64,000 bases of DNA from Klebsiella quasipneumoniae subsp. quasipneumoniae (GCF_020525925.1 NZ_CP084876.1:5084001-5148000), one strand, 5' to 3'; positions 26,881 through 37,277 are shown, numbered from the stretch's first letter. The notes: a model not told the origin generated them from the sequence alone. Translations and numbers: made by a program.

Positions 26881-28329
26881 TCAGCGTGGCGGAGCCGCCT
26901 CCCGGCTGCGCACCGCCTCGGCAGAGTCGGGCGAAAATGCGTCATTTTCCGGCAGGTTATCCTCCTCTTCGAGACGATATTGATCGTCCTGAGCAGTGGC
27001 TTGTTCGACTAAATCAGGATTAATCCCGCGCTTGACCTCCACGCCCAACCCGCGAAAAGCCTCCGCCTGAGCCAGCAGATTACCGCGCCCGGAAGCGAGC
27101 TTTTTCATCGCCTGGCGATAGTTCTCTTGCGCTTTATCCAGACTCTGGCCGATAGCGGACATATCGTCCACAAACAGGCGCATTTTGTCGTAAAGGCGCC
27201 CCGCCCGCTCGGCGATCTTCTGCGCGTTGCGGCTCTGGTGCTCATAACGCCACAGATTGGCGATGGTGCGCAGGGCCACCAGCAGCGTCGTCGGGCTGAC
27301 CAGCATAATATTATTTTGCAGCGCCTCGCTAATGAGCTCGGGCTGACGATCAATGGCCAGCAGGAATGCCGGCTCGACGGGAATAAACATCAGCACATAG
27401 TCGAGGGAGCGCAGGCCCGGCAGTTGCTGATAATCCTTGCGTCCCAGCAGGCGAATATGATTACGCACCGAGGCAAGGTGCTCCTGCAGCGCGACTTCGC
27501 GGGTGTAGTCGTCCTCGGCGTTGAAATAGCGCTCATAGGCGACAAGGGTCATTTTGGCGTCGATAACCACGTCTTTACCCTGCGGCAGGCGCACGATGAC
27601 GTCCGGCTGCATCCGCGAGCGGTTGTCGGTCTCGATGCTGACCTGGGTCTGGTACTCATAGCCTTCCCGCAGGCCGGAGGCTTCCAGCACGCGGGTGAGA
27701 ACCACTTCCCCCCAGTTGCCCTGAGTTTTGTTATCGCCCTTCAGCGCTTTGGTCAGGTTCAGCGCCTCCTGCGCCATCTGCGCGTTCAGCTGCTGCAGGT
27801 TGCGGATCTCATGCGCCAGGGTGTGCCTTTCCCGCGCCTCCTGGCCGAAGCTCTCCTGCACCTGGCGGCGGAACCCGTCCAGCTGTTCGCGCAGCGGTGT
27901 CAGCAGGCCATGCAGGCTCTGGCGATTTTGCTCATCGACGCGTCGGTTGCTGTGTTCGAAAATGCGGTTGGCGAGGTTTTCAAACTGCTCGCTCAGGCGC
28001 TGTTCGCTGTTCACCATCTGGCGGATCTTATCTTCCGCATGCAGCTGGGTGGATTCGAGCCGGGTGGTAACCTCTCGCAGATCGGCCTCCAGCGAGGTAT
28101 TGATATCCCGCAGGCTGCGCAGCTCGTTGTTCAGCAGCTCGCACTCTTCACGCCAGTGGGCTTCCTGTACCAGCTGCTGACGGGCGGCGCTCAGCTCAAT
28201 ATCCAGCTCTCGCCGCTCCTCGATAAGATCGGCCCGAATTTGATCGGCGCGCGCTTTGGTCGCCAGCCAGCCGACGATTAATCCAGCAGCCAGTGCGATA
28301 ACCGCGCTGATAATAATGGAGAGATCCAC
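26881..28329 (-). CDS. rmuC: DNA recombination protein RmuC
   Basis: RmuC limits inversions at short inverted repeats in E. coli; a nuclease-type role is inferred from its restriction-endonuclease-like core. GTG 28329, preceded by AGGGGG, gives 482 residues (E. coli 475) and aligns with the start MDFSI; ten further upstream codons lack support. One N-terminal membrane helix, a long coiled coil (about 30-200), then the conserved core with [16 protein letters not shown] and [15 protein letters not shown]. The C-terminal 40 residues are acidic and variable. Confidence 0.95.
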   Translation of the reverse strand: MDLSIIISAVIALAAGLIVGWLATKARADQIRADLIEERRELDIELSAARQQLVQEAHWREECELLNNELRSLRDINTSLEADLREVTTRLESTQLHAEDKIRQMVNSEQRLSEQFENLANRIFEHSNRRVDEQNRQSLHGLLTPLREQLDGFRRQVQESFGQEARERHTLAHEIRNLQQLNAQMAQEALNLTKALKGDNKTQGNWGEVVLTRVLEASGLREGYEYQTQVSIETDNRSRMQPDVIVRLPQGKDVVIDAKMTLVAYERYFNAEDDYTREVALQEHLASVRNHIRLLGRKDYQQLPGLRSLDYVLMFIPVEPAFLLAIDRQPELISEALQNNIMLVSPTTLLVALRTIANLWRYEHQSRNAQKIAERAGRLYDKMRLFVDDMSAIGQSLDKAQENYRQAMKKLASGRGNLLAQAEAFRGLGVEVKRGINPDLVEQATAQDDQYRLEEEDNLPENDAFSPDSAEAVRSREAAPPR

Positions 28330-28417
28330 GACGCCCCCTGCGATAACCTGATGACACAAAATAGAATTGTGCTGTACAAACGTCCAGTTTAAAAGGAATT
28401 TCCTGCGAGAGGCGACG

Positions 28418-28443
28418 CAAAAAAAAGGCCGGAGGATCCGGCC
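28418..28443 (-). terminator. Rho-independent terminator of udp
   Basis: A 7-bp stem GGCCGGA/TCCGGCC (minus strand 28443-28427) followed by eight T, 20 bp after the udp stop. Confidence 0.92.
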
Positions 28444-28462
28444 TGACAGGGAAAGCGTTGAA

Positions 28463-29224
28463 TTACAGCAGACGGCGCGCCGCTTCCACGACGATTTTCA
28501 CCGCATGGCTTTCGGTTTGCTTCATGGTTTCGGCGTTAGGGATCTCTTGCTGGGTACGGTTAACGATAACCCCGGCCACCATCCCGGCGCGCAGGCCCTG
28601 GCTGGCGCACATGGTCAACAGCGTAGCGGATTCCATTTCATAGTTCATCACGCCCATCGCCTGCCACTCTTCCATGGAGCCTTTGAAGCGGCTCACTACG
28701 CGGCCGGAGAAGGTGTCGTAACGCTCCTGTCCCGGGTAGAAGGTGTCCGAGGAAGCGGTCACGCCGATATGGGTGGTGGCGCCAATGGATTTCGCTGCTT
28801 CCACCAGCGCGGTGGTGCAGGCGAAATCTGCGACGGCCGGGAATTCCATCGGCGCGAAGTGCAGGCTGGCGCCGTCCAGACGAACGGAAGCGGTAGTCAC
28901 CAGCACATCGCCAACGTTGATGTGCGGCTGAATGGCGCCGGTGGTGCCAATGCGCAGGAAGGTACGCACGCCAAGCTGCGCCAGCTCTTCCACAGCGATA
29001 GACGTAGACGGGCCGCCGATGCCGGTGGAGCAGACGATCACCGGTTTGCCGTCCAGTTCCGCGCGCCAGGAGGTAAATTCGCGGTGAGATGCCAGCTTAA
29101 CCGGCTTATCCATCAGCGCGGCGATCTTTTCCACACGCTCCGGATCGCCAGGGACGATAGCCAGCGTAGCCCCTTGTAAATCGTTCTTGGTGAGGCCGAG
29201 ATGAAAAACATCAGACTTGGACAT
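28463..29224 (-). CDS. udp: Uridine phosphorylase
   Basis: Udp splits uridine with phosphate into uracil and ribose-1-phosphate for pyrimidine salvage. ATG 29224 with ribosome site AGAGGAG gives 253 residues, the E. coli length; 32 upstream codons cross the promoter and are not real. Phosphate-binding GDPERVEKI, the [12 protein letters not shown] loop, RIGTTGAIQ, and the substrate segment NYEMESATL are all present. Two CRP sites lie upstream; in E. coli CRP and CytR control this promoter. Confidence 0.97.
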   Translation of the reverse strand: MSKSDVFHLGLTKNDLQGATLAIVPGDPERVEKIAALMDKPVKLASHREFTSWRAELDGKPVIVCSTGIGGPSTSIAVEELAQLGVRTFLRIGTTGAIQPHINVGDVLVTTASVRLDGASLHFAPMEFPAVADFACTTALVEAAKSIGATTHIGVTASSDTFYPGQERYDTFSGRVVSRFKGSMEEWQAMGVMNYEMESATLLTMCASQGLRAGMVAGVIVNRTQQEIPNAETMKQTESHAVKIVVEAARRLL

Positions 29225-29296
29225 AAAAAACTCCTCTGTGGGTCGAATTATCAGCAGAAGCAAAACGGTACTGTACAGAAGCCCCTGGCAACATTT

Positions 29297-29312
29297 TGTG
29301 ATGTTAGTCACC
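29297..29312. promoter_or_regulatory. CRP site 1 in the udp-dlhH region
   Basis: TGTGATGTTAGTCACC, one mismatch from TGTGA-N6-TCACA. It is about 75-90 bp before the udp start, the position expected for class II-type activation of udp. Confidence 0.8.
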
Positions 29313-29348
29313 AAGAACAATAATGATTGCAGTTGTTTTTCAGTAAAT

Positions 29349-29364
29349 AGTGATAAACATCACA
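29349..29364. promoter_or_regulatory. CRP site 2 in the udp-dlhH region
   Basis: AGTGATAAACATCACA, two mismatches or fewer from the CRP consensus, 52 bp from site 1 centre to centre. This spacing is the E. coli udp arrangement in which CytR binds between the two CRP dimers. It could also serve the divergent dlhH. Confidence 0.75.
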
Positions 29365-29496
29365 TTAACAAGTTATATTCATCGTCACTGAACAAAAGAT
29401 AGCCGCTTTCAGGCACTGTGCTTTATTACCGCCCGAACTAAAGGTAAAGGGTCTATAGTTACTGATGCGCTAATAAATAAGGGTACGGAGAATACC

Positions 29497-30309
29497 ATGA
29501 CCACCACCAAGCAACCTGGATTCGCACCTGCAGCCTCGCCGCATGCCGCAACCGCCGTTCATACGCCGGAAGAGCATATTGTCACCGGAGAGACCTCTAT
29601 TCCCTCTCAGGGGGAAAACATGCCGGCTTACCATGCCCGCCCGAAAAACGCCGATGGCCCATTGCCGATCGTCATCGTGGTGCAGGAAATCTTCGGCGTG
29701 CATGAGCATATTCGCGATCTTTGTCGTCGCCTGGCGCAGGAAGGCTATCTGGCTATCGCGCCTGAATTGTACTTCCGTCAGGGCGATCCGAATGAGTATC
29801 ACGATATCCCGACCCTGTTTAAAGAGCTGGTTACGAAGGTGCCGGACGCGCAGGTGCTGGCGGATCTCGACCACGTCGCCAGCTGGGCGGCGCGCCATGG
29901 CGGCGATGCCCATCGTCTGCTGATCACCGGCTTCTGCTGGGGCGGACGTATCACCTGGCTATATGCTGCCCATAACCCGCAGTTGAAGGCGGCGGTAGCC
30001 TGGTACGGCAAACTGGTAGGAGAAAAATCGCTGAATTCGCCAAAACACCCGGTGGATATCGCCGTCGATCTCAACGCCCCGGTACTCGGCCTGTACGGCG
30101 CCAAAGACGCCAGCATTCCACAGGACACCGTCGAAACCATGCGCCAGGCGCTGCGGGCGGCCAACGCCACGGCGGAAATCGTGGTCTATCCTGAAGCCGA
30201 TCACGCCTTTAACGCCGACTATCGCGCCAGCTATCACGAAGAGTCAGCCAAAGACGGCTGGCAGCGGATGCTCGACTGGTTTGCTCAATATGGCGGTAAA
30301 AAAGGGTAA
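29497..30309 (+). CDS. dlhH: Dienelactone hydrolase family protein
   Basis: An alpha/beta hydrolase of the dienelactone hydrolase family (formerly ysgA); the natural substrate is not known. 270 residues, E. coli 271. The nucleophile elbow is cysteine-type, GFCWGGR, with Asp in YGAKDAS and His in EADHAFNADY completing the triad. ATG 29497 has GGAGAA upstream. Divergent from udp over the CRP sites and convergent with metE across a bidirectional terminator. Confidence 0.93.
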   Translation: MTTTKQPGFAPAASPHAATAVHTPEEHIVTGETSIPSQGENMPAYHARPKNADGPLPIVIVVQEIFGVHEHIRDLCRRLAQEGYLAIAPELYFRQGDPNEYHDIPTLFKELVTKVPDAQVLADLDHVASWAARHGGDAHRLLITGFCWGGRITWLYAAHNPQLKAAVAWYGKLVGEKSLNSPKHPVDIAVDLNAPVLGLYGAKDASIPQDTVETMRQALRAANATAEIVVYPEADHAFNADYRASYHEESAKDGWQRMLDWFAQYGGKKG

Positions 30310-30323
30310 TCGTCCGAAGCAGG

Positions 30324-30352
30324 AAAAAAAGGAGGCAAATGCCTCCTTTTTG
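30324..30352. terminator. Bidirectional terminator between dlhH and metE
   Basis: Seven-bp stem GGAGGCA/TGCCTCC with a two-base loop, flanked by seven A on the left and a T run on the right, so it can end transcription from both sides. Confidence 0.9.
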
Positions 30353-30368
30353 ATTTTTCGGGCGACGA

Positions 30369-32633
30369 TCAGGCAGATTGACGCAGGTTACGCGCCGCTT
30401 GCACCATATTCGCCAGCGCGGCGCGAGTCTCCGGCCAGCCCCGGGTTTTCAGGCCGCAGTCCGGGTTAACCCACAGCCGCTCCGCCGGGATACGCTGCGC
30501 GGCTTTTTCCAGCAGCGCTTCGATCCACTCCACGCTCGGTACGTTTGGCGAGTGAATATCATATACCCCCGGCCCGATTTCATTGGGATACTCGAACACT
30601 TCGAACGACTCCAGCAGTTCCATGTCGGAACGCGAGGTTTCAATGGTGATCACGTCGGCGTCCAGCGCGGCGATGGAGTCCATGATGTCGTTGAACTCGC
30701 AATAGCACATGTGGGTATGGATCTGAGTGTCGTCTTTGGCCACCGCGGCGTTAAGGCGGAAGGCTTCCACACCCCACTGCAGATAGGCATCCCAATCGCT
30801 GCGCTTCAGCGGTAACCCTTCGCGCAAAGCAGGCTCATCAATCTGGATGATGCCGATACCGGCCGCTTGCAGATCCGCCACTTCATCACGCAGGGCCAGC
30901 GCAATCTGTTTCGCGATGGTTTCACGGCTAACGTCTTCCCGCGGGAAGGACCAGCACAGAATCGTCACCGGTCCAGTGAGCATCCCTTTCACCGGCTTGT
31001 CGGTCAGCGACTGCGCGTACTTCGCCCATTCGACGGTGATCGCCTGTGGACGGCTGACGTCGCCGATCACCACCGGCGGCTTCACGCAGCGGGAGCCATA
31101 ACTCTGCACCCAGCCGTTTTGCGTGAAGATGAAACCGTCCAGATGCTCACCGAAGTATTCCACCATATCGTTCCGCTCGGCTTCCCCGTGCACCAGTACG
31201 TCTAATCCTAACCGCTCCTGCTCGACGATCGCCTGCTTAATATGTTCCGCAATGCCGGTACGATAATGACTGGCGTCCAGATTGCCCTTTTTGAAGTCCA
31301 GGCGCAGGCCGCGGATCTCGGTCGTCTGCGGGAATGACCCGATAGTGGTGGTCGGCCACGTCGGCAGGTTAAAGCGTTGACGCTGCGCCTGAGCGCGAAC
31401 CTCATAGGGGCTGGCGCGCTGGCTGTCCTGAGCGGTGATCGCCGCCAGCCGTTTTTCCACCGCCGGGTTATGTACGCGCGTCGAATGGCGACGGGCATGG
31501 ACTGGCGCGCTCCACTCGGTAATCGCCGCGGTATCGCCGCTGTTCAGCGCATCGCGCAGCAGCGCCAGCTCACCGCATTTTTGCAGCGCGAAGGCAAACC
31601 AGCTCTTCACTTCCGCATCAAGGCGCGTCTCCACGCTCAGGTCGATCGGGCTGTGCAACAGAGAGCAGGATGTCGCGACCCACAGTTCGCGCTTACCGAC
31701 GAGGTTTTTAATTTGCGCATATTTTTCGGCGAGATCGGCGCGCCAGACGTTACGCCCGTTGATCAGGCCGGCGGACAGCAGCCAGTCGGCAGGAAGACAT
31801 TTATGCAGTTCGGCGACATCATCTTTACCGTGGACCAGATCGACGTGCAGCCCCTGGACCGGCAGCGCAGTAATGGTCTCGAGATTGTCGCTAACGCCTT
31901 CAAAATAGGTGGTCAGCAGCAGTTTGACCTGGCCCTGCAGGGCGTCATAAGCCGGTTTAAAGGCCTCCAGCCACGCTGGCGGCAGCTCCAGCACCAGCGC
32001 CGGTTCATCAATCTGCACCCACTCAATGCCGCGCTTCGCCAGTTCGGCCAGCACCTGCTGATAAACCGGCAGGATGTCATTCAGCAGGCTCAGACGGTCA
32101 AACGGTTCGCCTTTCACTTTGCCCAGCCACAGATAGGTCACCGGCCCCAGCAGCACGGGCTTGATCTTGTGGCCCAGCGCCAACGCTTCGTCCACTTCAT
32201 CCAGCAGTTGGGTCCAGGTCAGTTTGAACTGCTGGCCCTTCACGAACTCTGGCACCATGTAGTGATAGTTGGTGTTGAACCACTTGGTCATTTCCGCAGC
32301 GGCCGCTGGCTCGCCGGTGGGAGCGCGGCCGCGGCCAATGCGGAACAGGGTATCGATATCGACAGAGCCGTCTTTGTTCTGATGACGAGCCGGCACGTTG
32401 CCAAGCAGCAGGCTGGTGGTCAGAACATGGTCGTACCAGGCGAAATCGCCCACCGGCAGCAGGTCAATACCGGCCTGCTTCTGCTGCTCCCAGTGACGGG
32501 CGCGCAGTTCCCGGCCTACCGCCAGCAGCTCCTCGCGAGTGGCATTGCCCGCCCAGTAGCTCTCTTGCGCTTTTTTCAGCTCGCGACGCAGGCCAACGCG
32601 AGGGAAACCGAGGGTGTGGTTAATAATTGTCAT
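30369..32633 (-). CDS. metE: Cobalamin-independent methionine synthase
   Basis: MetE transfers a methyl group from 5-methyltetrahydropteroyl-tri-glutamate to homocysteine, using zinc. 754 residues (E. coli 753). Two (beta/alpha)8 barrels: the N-terminal half starts [13 protein letters not shown], and the C-terminal half holds the zinc ligands in [11 protein letters not shown] and [11 protein letters not shown]. Divergent from metR. The intergenic region has MetJ boxes, a MetR-type site and a large hairpin repeat that would fall in the metE 5' leader. Confidence 0.98.
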   Translation of the reverse strand: MTIINHTLGFPRVGLRRELKKAQESYWAGNATREELLAVGRELRARHWEQQKQAGIDLLPVGDFAWYDHVLTTSLLLGNVPARHQNKDGSVDIDTLFRIGRGRAPTGEPAAAAEMTKWFNTNYHYMVPEFVKGQQFKLTWTQLLDEVDEALALGHKIKPVLLGPVTYLWLGKVKGEPFDRLSLLNDILPVYQQVLAELAKRGIEWVQIDEPALVLELPPAWLEAFKPAYDALQGQVKLLLTTYFEGVSDNLETITALPVQGLHVDLVHGKDDVAELHKCLPADWLLSAGLINGRNVWRADLAEKYAQIKNLVGKRELWVATSCSLLHSPIDLSVETRLDAEVKSWFAFALQKCGELALLRDALNSGDTAAITEWSAPVHARRHSTRVHNPAVEKRLAAITAQDSQRASPYEVRAQAQRQRFNLPTWPTTTIGSFPQTTEIRGLRLDFKKGNLDASHYRTGIAEHIKQAIVEQERLGLDVLVHGEAERNDMVEYFGEHLDGFIFTQNGWVQSYGSRCVKPPVVIGDVSRPQAITVEWAKYAQSLTDKPVKGMLTGPVTILCWSFPREDVSRETIAKQIALALRDEVADLQAAGIGIIQIDEPALREGLPLKRSDWDAYLQWGVEAFRLNAAVAKDDTQIHTHMCYCEFNDIMDSIAALDADVITIETSRSDMELLESFEVFEYPNEIGPGVYDIHSPNVPSVEWIEALLEKAAQRIPAERLWVNPDCGLKTRGWPETRAALANMVQAARNLRQSA

Positions 32634-32666
32634 TTTTGTTCCTCTCTTATTTCATTGAATCTGAAG

Positions 32667-32793
32667 AAAAACTCTAAATAGTTCGGCTTGCAGGAAGGCG
32701 GCAACGATGCGCATCCCCAGGAGCTTACTGAAGTAAGTGACTGGGGTAAGCGAGGCAGCCAACGCATCTGCAAGTCGAAATATGACGAGTTTT
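32667..32793. repeat. Large hairpin repeat upstream of metE (copy B)
   Basis: About 127 nt of imperfect inverted repeat, with outer arms running inward from 32667 (AAAACT) and back out to 32793, and the core CTTACTGAAGTAAG. It shares the core with the hairpins after fadA and in the rRNA spacer. If metE transcription begins near 32812, the hairpin is transcribed as part of the metE leader. Confidence 0.75.
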
Positions 32794-32817
32794 AGACGTC
32801 CAGATGTTTACACATCC
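32794..32817. promoter_or_regulatory. MetJ operator: three tandem met boxes
   Basis: Three contiguous 8-mers AGACGTCC, AGATGTTT and ACACATCC, each resembling the met box AGACGTCT. They sit between the divergent metE and metR genes, next to the candidate metE -10, so MetJ with S-adenosylmethionine could repress both. Confidence 0.8.
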
Positions 32818-32846
32818 ATAATTGGCAGTTACTGTATATTCCTCAA
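32818..32846 (-). promoter_or_regulatory. Candidate metE promoter
   Basis: Minus-strand -35 TTGAGG (32846-32841), 17-bp spacer, -10 AATTAT (32823-32818). Transcription would start inside the met boxes. A MetR-type site lies about 60 bp upstream. Confidence 0.55.
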
Positions 32847-32868
32847 GCGCAAATTGCTCATGGCGAAG

Positions 32869-32881
32869 TGAAGGACTTTCA
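32869..32881. promoter_or_regulatory. MetR-type binding site
   Basis: TGAAGGACTTTCA fits the MetR consensus TGAA-N5-TTCA exactly. It overlaps the metR ribosome site and start codon and lies upstream of metE, so it could serve activation of metE and autoregulation of metR. Confidence 0.6.
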
Positions 32882-33834
32882 TGATCGAAATTAAACATCT
32901 GAAAACGCTGCAAGCGTTGCGGAACAGCGGTTCACTGGCGGGCGCAGCGGCTGCCCTGCATCAGACCCAGTCCGCCTTGTCTCACCAGTTCAGCGATCTG
33001 GAACAGCGCCTCGGCTTTCGTCTCTTTGTGCGTAAGAGCCAGCCGCTGCGTTTTACTCCTCAAGGGGAGATCCTCTTACAGCTGGCCAACCAGGTGCTGC
33101 CGCAGATCGCTCGCGCCCTGCAGGACTGTAACGAACCACAACAGACCCGGCTGCGGCTGGCTATCGAATGCCACAGCTGTATTCAGTGGCTCACGCCGGC
33201 GCTGGAGAATTTCCGCGCCCGCTGGCCGCACGTGGAAGTCGACTTCCATTCCGGCGTCACCTTCGATCCGCAGCCTGCGCTGCAGCAGGGCGAACTGGAT
33301 CTGGTCATGACCTCAGATATCCTGCCGCGCAGCGGTCTGCACTACTCGCCAATGTTTGATTATGAGGTGCGCCTGGTGCTGGCGCCTGAGCACCCGTTAG
33401 CCATGAAGACGCTGATTACGCCGGAGGATCTGGCCACGGAAACGCTGCTGATTTATCCCGTGCAGCGCGGACGCCTCGACATCTGGCGTCATTTCCTGCA
33501 GCCGGCCGGCATCAGTCCCCAGCTGAAAAGCGTCGATAACACGCTGTTGCTGATCCAGATGGTGGCAGCCCGGATGGGTATCGCCGCGCTGCCGCACTGG
33601 GTGGTGGAAAGTTTTGAACGCCAGGGTCTGGTGGTGACCAAAACCCTGGGCGAGGGATTATGGAGCCGTCTGTACGCGGCCGTTCGCGATGGCGAACAGC
33701 GTCAACCGGTCACCGAAGCGTTTATTCGCTCCGCGCGGAACCACGCGTGCGATCATCTGCCGTTTGTCCGGAGTGCGGAGCGACCCAGCGTCGATGGACC
33801 CACAGCGAGGCCAGGATCACCAACGCTCCGCTAA
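32881..33834 (+). CDS. metR: LysR-type regulator of methionine genes
   Basis: MetR activates metE, metH and related genes, with homocysteine as coregulator. 317 residues as in E. coli. N-terminal helix-turn-helix at about residues 18-37 ([20 protein letters not shown]), then two periplasmic-binding-protein-like subdomains. The ATG at 32881 overlaps a MetR-type palindrome. Its last 113 bp overlap the 3' end of the convergent yigM gene. Confidence 0.97.
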   Translation: MIEIKHLKTLQALRNSGSLAGAAAALHQTQSALSHQFSDLEQRLGFRLFVRKSQPLRFTPQGEILLQLANQVLPQIARALQDCNEPQQTRLRLAIECHSCIQWLTPALENFRARWPHVEVDFHSGVTFDPQPALQQGELDLVMTSDILPRSGLHYSPMFDYEVRLVLAPEHPLAMKTLITPEDLATETLLIYPVQRGRLDIWRHFLQPAGISPQLKSVDNTLLLIQMVAARMGIAALPHWVVESFERQGLVVTKTLGEGLWSRLYAAVRDGEQRQPVTEAFIRSARNHACDHLPFVRSAERPSVDGPTARPGSPTLR

Positions 33835-34621
33835 TAAAGCTCGGCCAGTGCGGCTGCTCCTGCCAGATGGCAAGGTTAACCAACAGCCCGGCGGGGACAT
33901 GGACGTTATTCATGATCCCCAGCGTGCCAGCGTCCACCTGAGTGGCGCCATAGTTCCACATGAAGTAGCCCAGCCCGGAAGCCACGACGCCAAGCCACAC
34001 CAGCACGCTCCACTGCAGCCTGGTGGTCGGCAGCTTCTGTGGGTTGCCCAGCATAAACCATGCCGCCACCGCCACGATAAAGGCCCCGACATAGAACCAG
34101 GCAAAGGCATTGTGCTGCGGCATCGGTCGCACCTCCATCAGGCGCTTGTAACCCACCATCCCGATGGCGAAGCAGAGGTTTGACAACTGCACCAGTAACA
34201 GCCCGGTCCAGAAATGATCGCTGACTTTGTCGTAACGGATAATCGCCGCCCCCAGCACCGCCAGCGCGGCGCTCAGCAGATAGCCCCAGCGTAGTTTACG
34301 TCCGCTGAGCAAATCGTAGATCAGCGTGATATACAACGGGGTAAACACGGTAAACAGCAGGAATTCCGAGACCGTCAGATAGAGATAGGCGCGAAAGGCC
34401 AGCAGGTACATGATGCCAAGCTGCATCGCGCCCACCAGCATATAGAGCACGATCGTGCGCGGAGACTGGCCGCGCGTCCGCAGGAAAGGCAGGAACACTA
34501 GCGCCGCCAGGCCCACGCGCATCAGCACCGAAAAATAGCTGTCGACGCTACCGGCCAGGTACTCGCCAATCAGGCTGAAAGAAAAGGCCCACAGGATAGT
34601 GGTGATAATTAACAGCGCCAC
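33722..34621 (-). CDS. yigM: Biotin transporter YigM (EamA family)
   Basis: A ten-helix inner-membrane protein of the drug/metabolite (EamA) superfamily; the E. coli homologue is the biotin uptake permease. 299 residues as in E. coli. Two EamA repeats: about residues 1-130 and 145-280. The polar C-terminus of about 20 residues is encoded antisense to metR. Monocistronic on the minus strand. Confidence 0.93.
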   Translation of the reverse strand: MALLIITTILWAFSFSLIGEYLAGSVDSYFSVLMRVGLAALVFLPFLRTRGQSPRTIVLYMLVGAMQLGIMYLLAFRAYLYLTVSEFLLFTVFTPLYITLIYDLLSGRKLRWGYLLSAALAVLGAAIIRYDKVSDHFWTGLLLVQLSNLCFAIGMVGYKRLMEVRPMPQHNAFAWFYVGAFIVAVAAWFMLGNPQKLPTTRLQWSVLVWLGVVASGLGYFMWNYGATQVDAGTLGIMNNVHVPAGLLVNLAIWQEQPHWPSFISGALVILASLWVHRRWVAPHSGQTADDRTRGSARSE

Positions 34622-34670
34622 AATGGTCGTCTCGTTGGATAAAGAACAGGCATTGTAGCGAAGAGTCAGG

Positions 34671-34710
34671 TTGACGACTGGACAGTTATTCGCCAGTCGT
34701 CAATCTTTTT
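34671..34710 (+). terminator. Strong hairpin with T tract between yigM and yigL
   Basis: Perfect 11-bp stem TTGACGACTGG/CCAGTCGTCAA followed by TCTTTTT on the plus strand. Both neighbours lie on the minus strand and the minus-side flank has no T run, so as an intrinsic terminator it would act on plus-strand transcripts, such as read-through from metR across yigM. It may also serve as the yigL 3' hairpin. Confidence 0.6.
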
Positions 34711-35510
34711 CAGTCGAGGTACAGCTTACGCAGATAGTGCGGGACCGCATCGTCGGCGTTGCTGCCGATCACTTCCAGCTCCGGATGCAGATCCTTCAGC
34801 CGCTGGTGGGCGTTGGCCATAATGCAGCCTTTACCGGCCATCGACAGCATCTCGGCGTCGTTCATGCCGTCGCCGAAAGCGATGCAATCGGACAGACTGT
34901 AGCCGAGCATTTTCGCCACCGCCTCCAGCGCATGCCCCTTCGATACCCCGCCCGCCATCACCTCCAGGCAGGTTAAGGTGGAGAAGCTGACGTTCACGCG
35001 ATCGCCCCAGCGGGCGTTCATCGCCTGCTCAAGCGGCAGTAGATGTTCGTGATCCTCACAGGTAAAGAACACCTTGCTGATCCCCTGCGGATCCAGTACG
35101 CCCGGCTCATACAGCTTGTAGTTAAACACCGCCTCTTTGAAAAAGCGCATCTCTTCCGGGCGATGGCGGTTCATATACCACTCATCTTCCCGATAGACGT
35201 TAGTGACAATTTTCGGGTCGTTGCGCACGATTTCAAACAGGTCGGCGGCAATATCGCGGTCGAGGTTATGGGCGAAAATTTGCTGGCCATCGCTATCGTG
35301 AACGCGGGCGCCATTAGAGGTGATCATGTACGACCGGATGCCGAGATTATCGCGGATCTGCCCGACGTCGATGTAGTGTCGGCCAGTGGCGAAGACGAAA
35401 TTGATCCCACGAGCGGTAAGCAGCTTCAGCGTCTCTTTGGCATACGGGGTCAGGAAATGATCGGGGGAAAGCAGCGTGCCGTCTAAATCAGACGCAACAA
35501 CCTGGTACAT
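34710..35510 (-). CDS. yigL: HAD-superfamily sugar phosphatase YigL
   Basis: A cytosolic Cof-type HAD phosphatase; the E. coli enzyme acts on pyridoxal phosphate and sugar phosphates and helps relieve glucose-phosphate stress. 266 residues as in E. coli. Nucleophile motif DLDGTLL at residues 8-14, TSNGA, the lysine region and the Mg-binding GDGMNDAEML are present. It lies 44 bp after pldB; in Salmonella the sRNA SgrS stabilises a processed pldB-yigL mRNA, so this layout may matter. Confidence 0.95.
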   Translation of the reverse strand: MYQVVASDLDGTLLSPDHFLTPYAKETLKLLTARGINFVFATGRHYIDVGQIRDNLGIRSYMITSNGARVHDSDGQQIFAHNLDRDIAADLFEIVRNDPKIVTNVYREDEWYMNRHRPEEMRFFKEAVFNYKLYEPGVLDPQGISKVFFTCEDHEHLLPLEQAMNARWGDRVNVSFSTLTCLEVMAGGVSKGHALEAVAKMLGYSLSDCIAFGDGMNDAEMLSMAGKGCIMANAHQRLKDLHPELEVIGSNADDAVPHYLRKLYLD

Positions 35511-35554
35511 AAAAAAGTTAACCTCTAAGCAGGGCGACGAGCGTTATCGTCGGA

Positions 35555-36547
35555 TTAAGTATGTCGATTGAAAAACTCGACGATGGCATTGAGCGCGACT
35601 GAGCGCATAGCGTCCTTTTCAAAAAGGATCTCATGGTATGCCCCTTCAATGACGAGCGGCTTTCCGCCCTCACAGGGATGGCCGGCGGCGGCCCGTAATT
35701 CACAATAGCGGTCGTGCATCAGATTATCGACCACCCGCTCCTCTTCCGCCTGCAGCAGCAGCGTCGGGGCCGTATCTTTCTCCACATTCGCCAGCACTTC
35801 ATCACCGGCCAGCATGCCTTCGCGCACCCAGTGCCAGGTCGGGCCGCCGACCTGCAGTCGCGGCTCGTCGGCATAGAAGCGCAGGTTACGACGATAGCGT
35901 TGTCGACTGTGCGTCAGCACGTTAACGGCAAAAGGCAGCGCCCGCCAGCGTCCGGTGCCGATGGCATACTCTTCGCGAATGCGCTGATGGCCCTCAGCCC
36001 AGTCGAGAATATGCCGCACCATCCAGTCCGGCAGCCGAATGATAATCCCGAACATCGGCGCGCAGAGCGCAATGGCATCGCAATGCGCCTGGTAGCGTTG
36101 CAGAAAAAGCGTGGCAATCGCCCCGCCCATAGAGTGAGCGAGGATAAACCGTTTTCGCCAGTGGCCCGGGACCACCTGCTGCTGCCAGAGCGCAGCCAGG
36201 TCATCAACATAATCGCTGAAGTTAACCACGTGCCCGCGGTGGGTATCAGAGAGCAGACGACCCGAGCGTCCCTGGCCGCGATGATCAATGATCATTACGT
36301 CAAAGCCGCTGTGAAAGAGATCGTAGGCCACTTCAGCATACTTCACGTAGCTTTCAATGCGCCCGGGGCAAATCAGCACCAGCCGATCGTTATTTTGCGC
36401 GCAAAAGCGAACAAAGCGTACCGGTACATCATCGACGCCTTTAAATTCAGCCTCTTCGCGCTGTCGCCAGAAATCCGTCAGCGGCCCCATGCTAAAGGCC
36501 GCAAACGCGTTTTCTCGTGTTTCCCAGTCCTTTTTCTGCCCAAACAT
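35555..36547 (-). CDS. pldB: Lysophospholipase L2
   Basis: PldB hydrolyses lysophospholipids at the inner membrane and can transfer acyl groups to phosphatidylglycerol. 330 residues, about ten shorter than E. coli at the C-terminus. An alpha/beta hydrolase: the nucleophile serine is in LAHSMGGA, preceded by IDHRGQGRSGR; the His is in GAYHEILFEKD near the end. Upstream partner of yigL, divergent from rhtB. Confidence 0.96.
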   Translation of the reverse strand: MFGQKKDWETRENAFAAFSMGPLTDFWRQREEAEFKGVDDVPVRFVRFCAQNNDRLVLICPGRIESYVKYAEVAYDLFHSGFDVMIIDHRGQGRSGRLLSDTHRGHVVNFSDYVDDLAALWQQQVVPGHWRKRFILAHSMGGAIATLFLQRYQAHCDAIALCAPMFGIIIRLPDWMVRHILDWAEGHQRIREEYAIGTGRWRALPFAVNVLTHSRQRYRRNLRFYADEPRLQVGGPTWHWVREGMLAGDEVLANVEKDTAPTLLLQAEEERVVDNLMHDRYCELRAAAGHPCEGGKPLVIEGAYHEILFEKDAMRSVALNAIVEFFNRHT

Positions 36548-36656
36548 CGGGTTTACACCCCTGTTAACCGCTGAAAATCGTTTTTTTGCCGTGTATCACA
36601 CAATGCTGACACAATAGCGTATTGTGGCATAAAAACAGACAATCAGGGAGTTTCTC

Positions 36657-37277
36657 ATGACCATTGAGTGGTGGTTCGCCTACCTGCTGACATCAATCAT
36701 TCTCAGCCTGTCCCCGGGTTCCGGAGCGATTAATACCATGACCACCTCCATTAACCACGGTTACCGCGGCGCGGCGGCGTCGATTGCCGGTTTGCAGACC
36801 GGGCTGGCCATTCATATCGTGCTGGTCGGCGTCGGCCTCGGCACTCTCTTCTCCCGCTCGGTGCTGGCCTTTGAGGTGCTGAAATGGGCCGGCGCAGCCT
36901 ACCTAATCTGGCTGGGTATCCAGCAATGGCGCGCGGCAGGGGCCATCGACCTGAATACGCTGGCGAAGGCGCAGACCCGCGGCAAACTGTTCCAGCGGGC
37001 GGTGTTCGTGAATCTCACCAATCCTAAAAGCATCGTTTTTCTGGCCGCCCTGTTTCCACAGTTTATCCTGCCCCACCAGCCCCAGGTGATGCAGTATCTC
37101 GTTCTGGGCGTCACCACCATCGTCGTCGATATCATTGTGATGATTGGCTATGCAACCCTCGCACAGCGCATTTCAGCATGGATTAAGGGGCCAAAGCAGA
37201 TGAAGGCGCTGAACAAAGTCTTTGGTTCACTGTTTATGCTGGTTGGGGCGCTGCTTGCCTCCGCCCGTCACGCCTGA
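36657..37277 (+). CDS. rhtB: Homoserine/homoserine lactone efflux protein RhtB
   Basis: RhtB is a LysE-superfamily exporter of homoserine and related compounds in the inner membrane. 206 residues as in E. coli. The N-terminal helix carries the family signature [10 protein letters not shown]; six hydrophobic segments are present, and the end [13 protein letters not shown] is conserved. ATG 36657 follows CAGGGAG. In E. coli rhtB and rhtC are neighbours; here an rpn gene separates them. Confidence 0.96.
   Translation: MTIEWWFAYLLTSIILSLSPGSGAINTMTTSINHGYRGAAASIAGLQTGLAIHIVLVGVGLGTLFSRSVLAFEVLKWAGAAYLIWLGIQQWRAAGAIDLNTLAKAQTRGKLFQRAVFVNLTNPKSIVFLAALFPQFILPHQPQVMQYLVLGVTTIVVDIIVMIGYATLAQRISAWIKGPKQMKALNKVFGSLFMLVGALLASARHA

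Noticed and set aside
31377..32681. 434-codon plus-strand ORF opposite metE
   Set aside because: Antisense shadow of metE, with Gln/His/Arg-rich sequence typical of reversed GC-rich genes.
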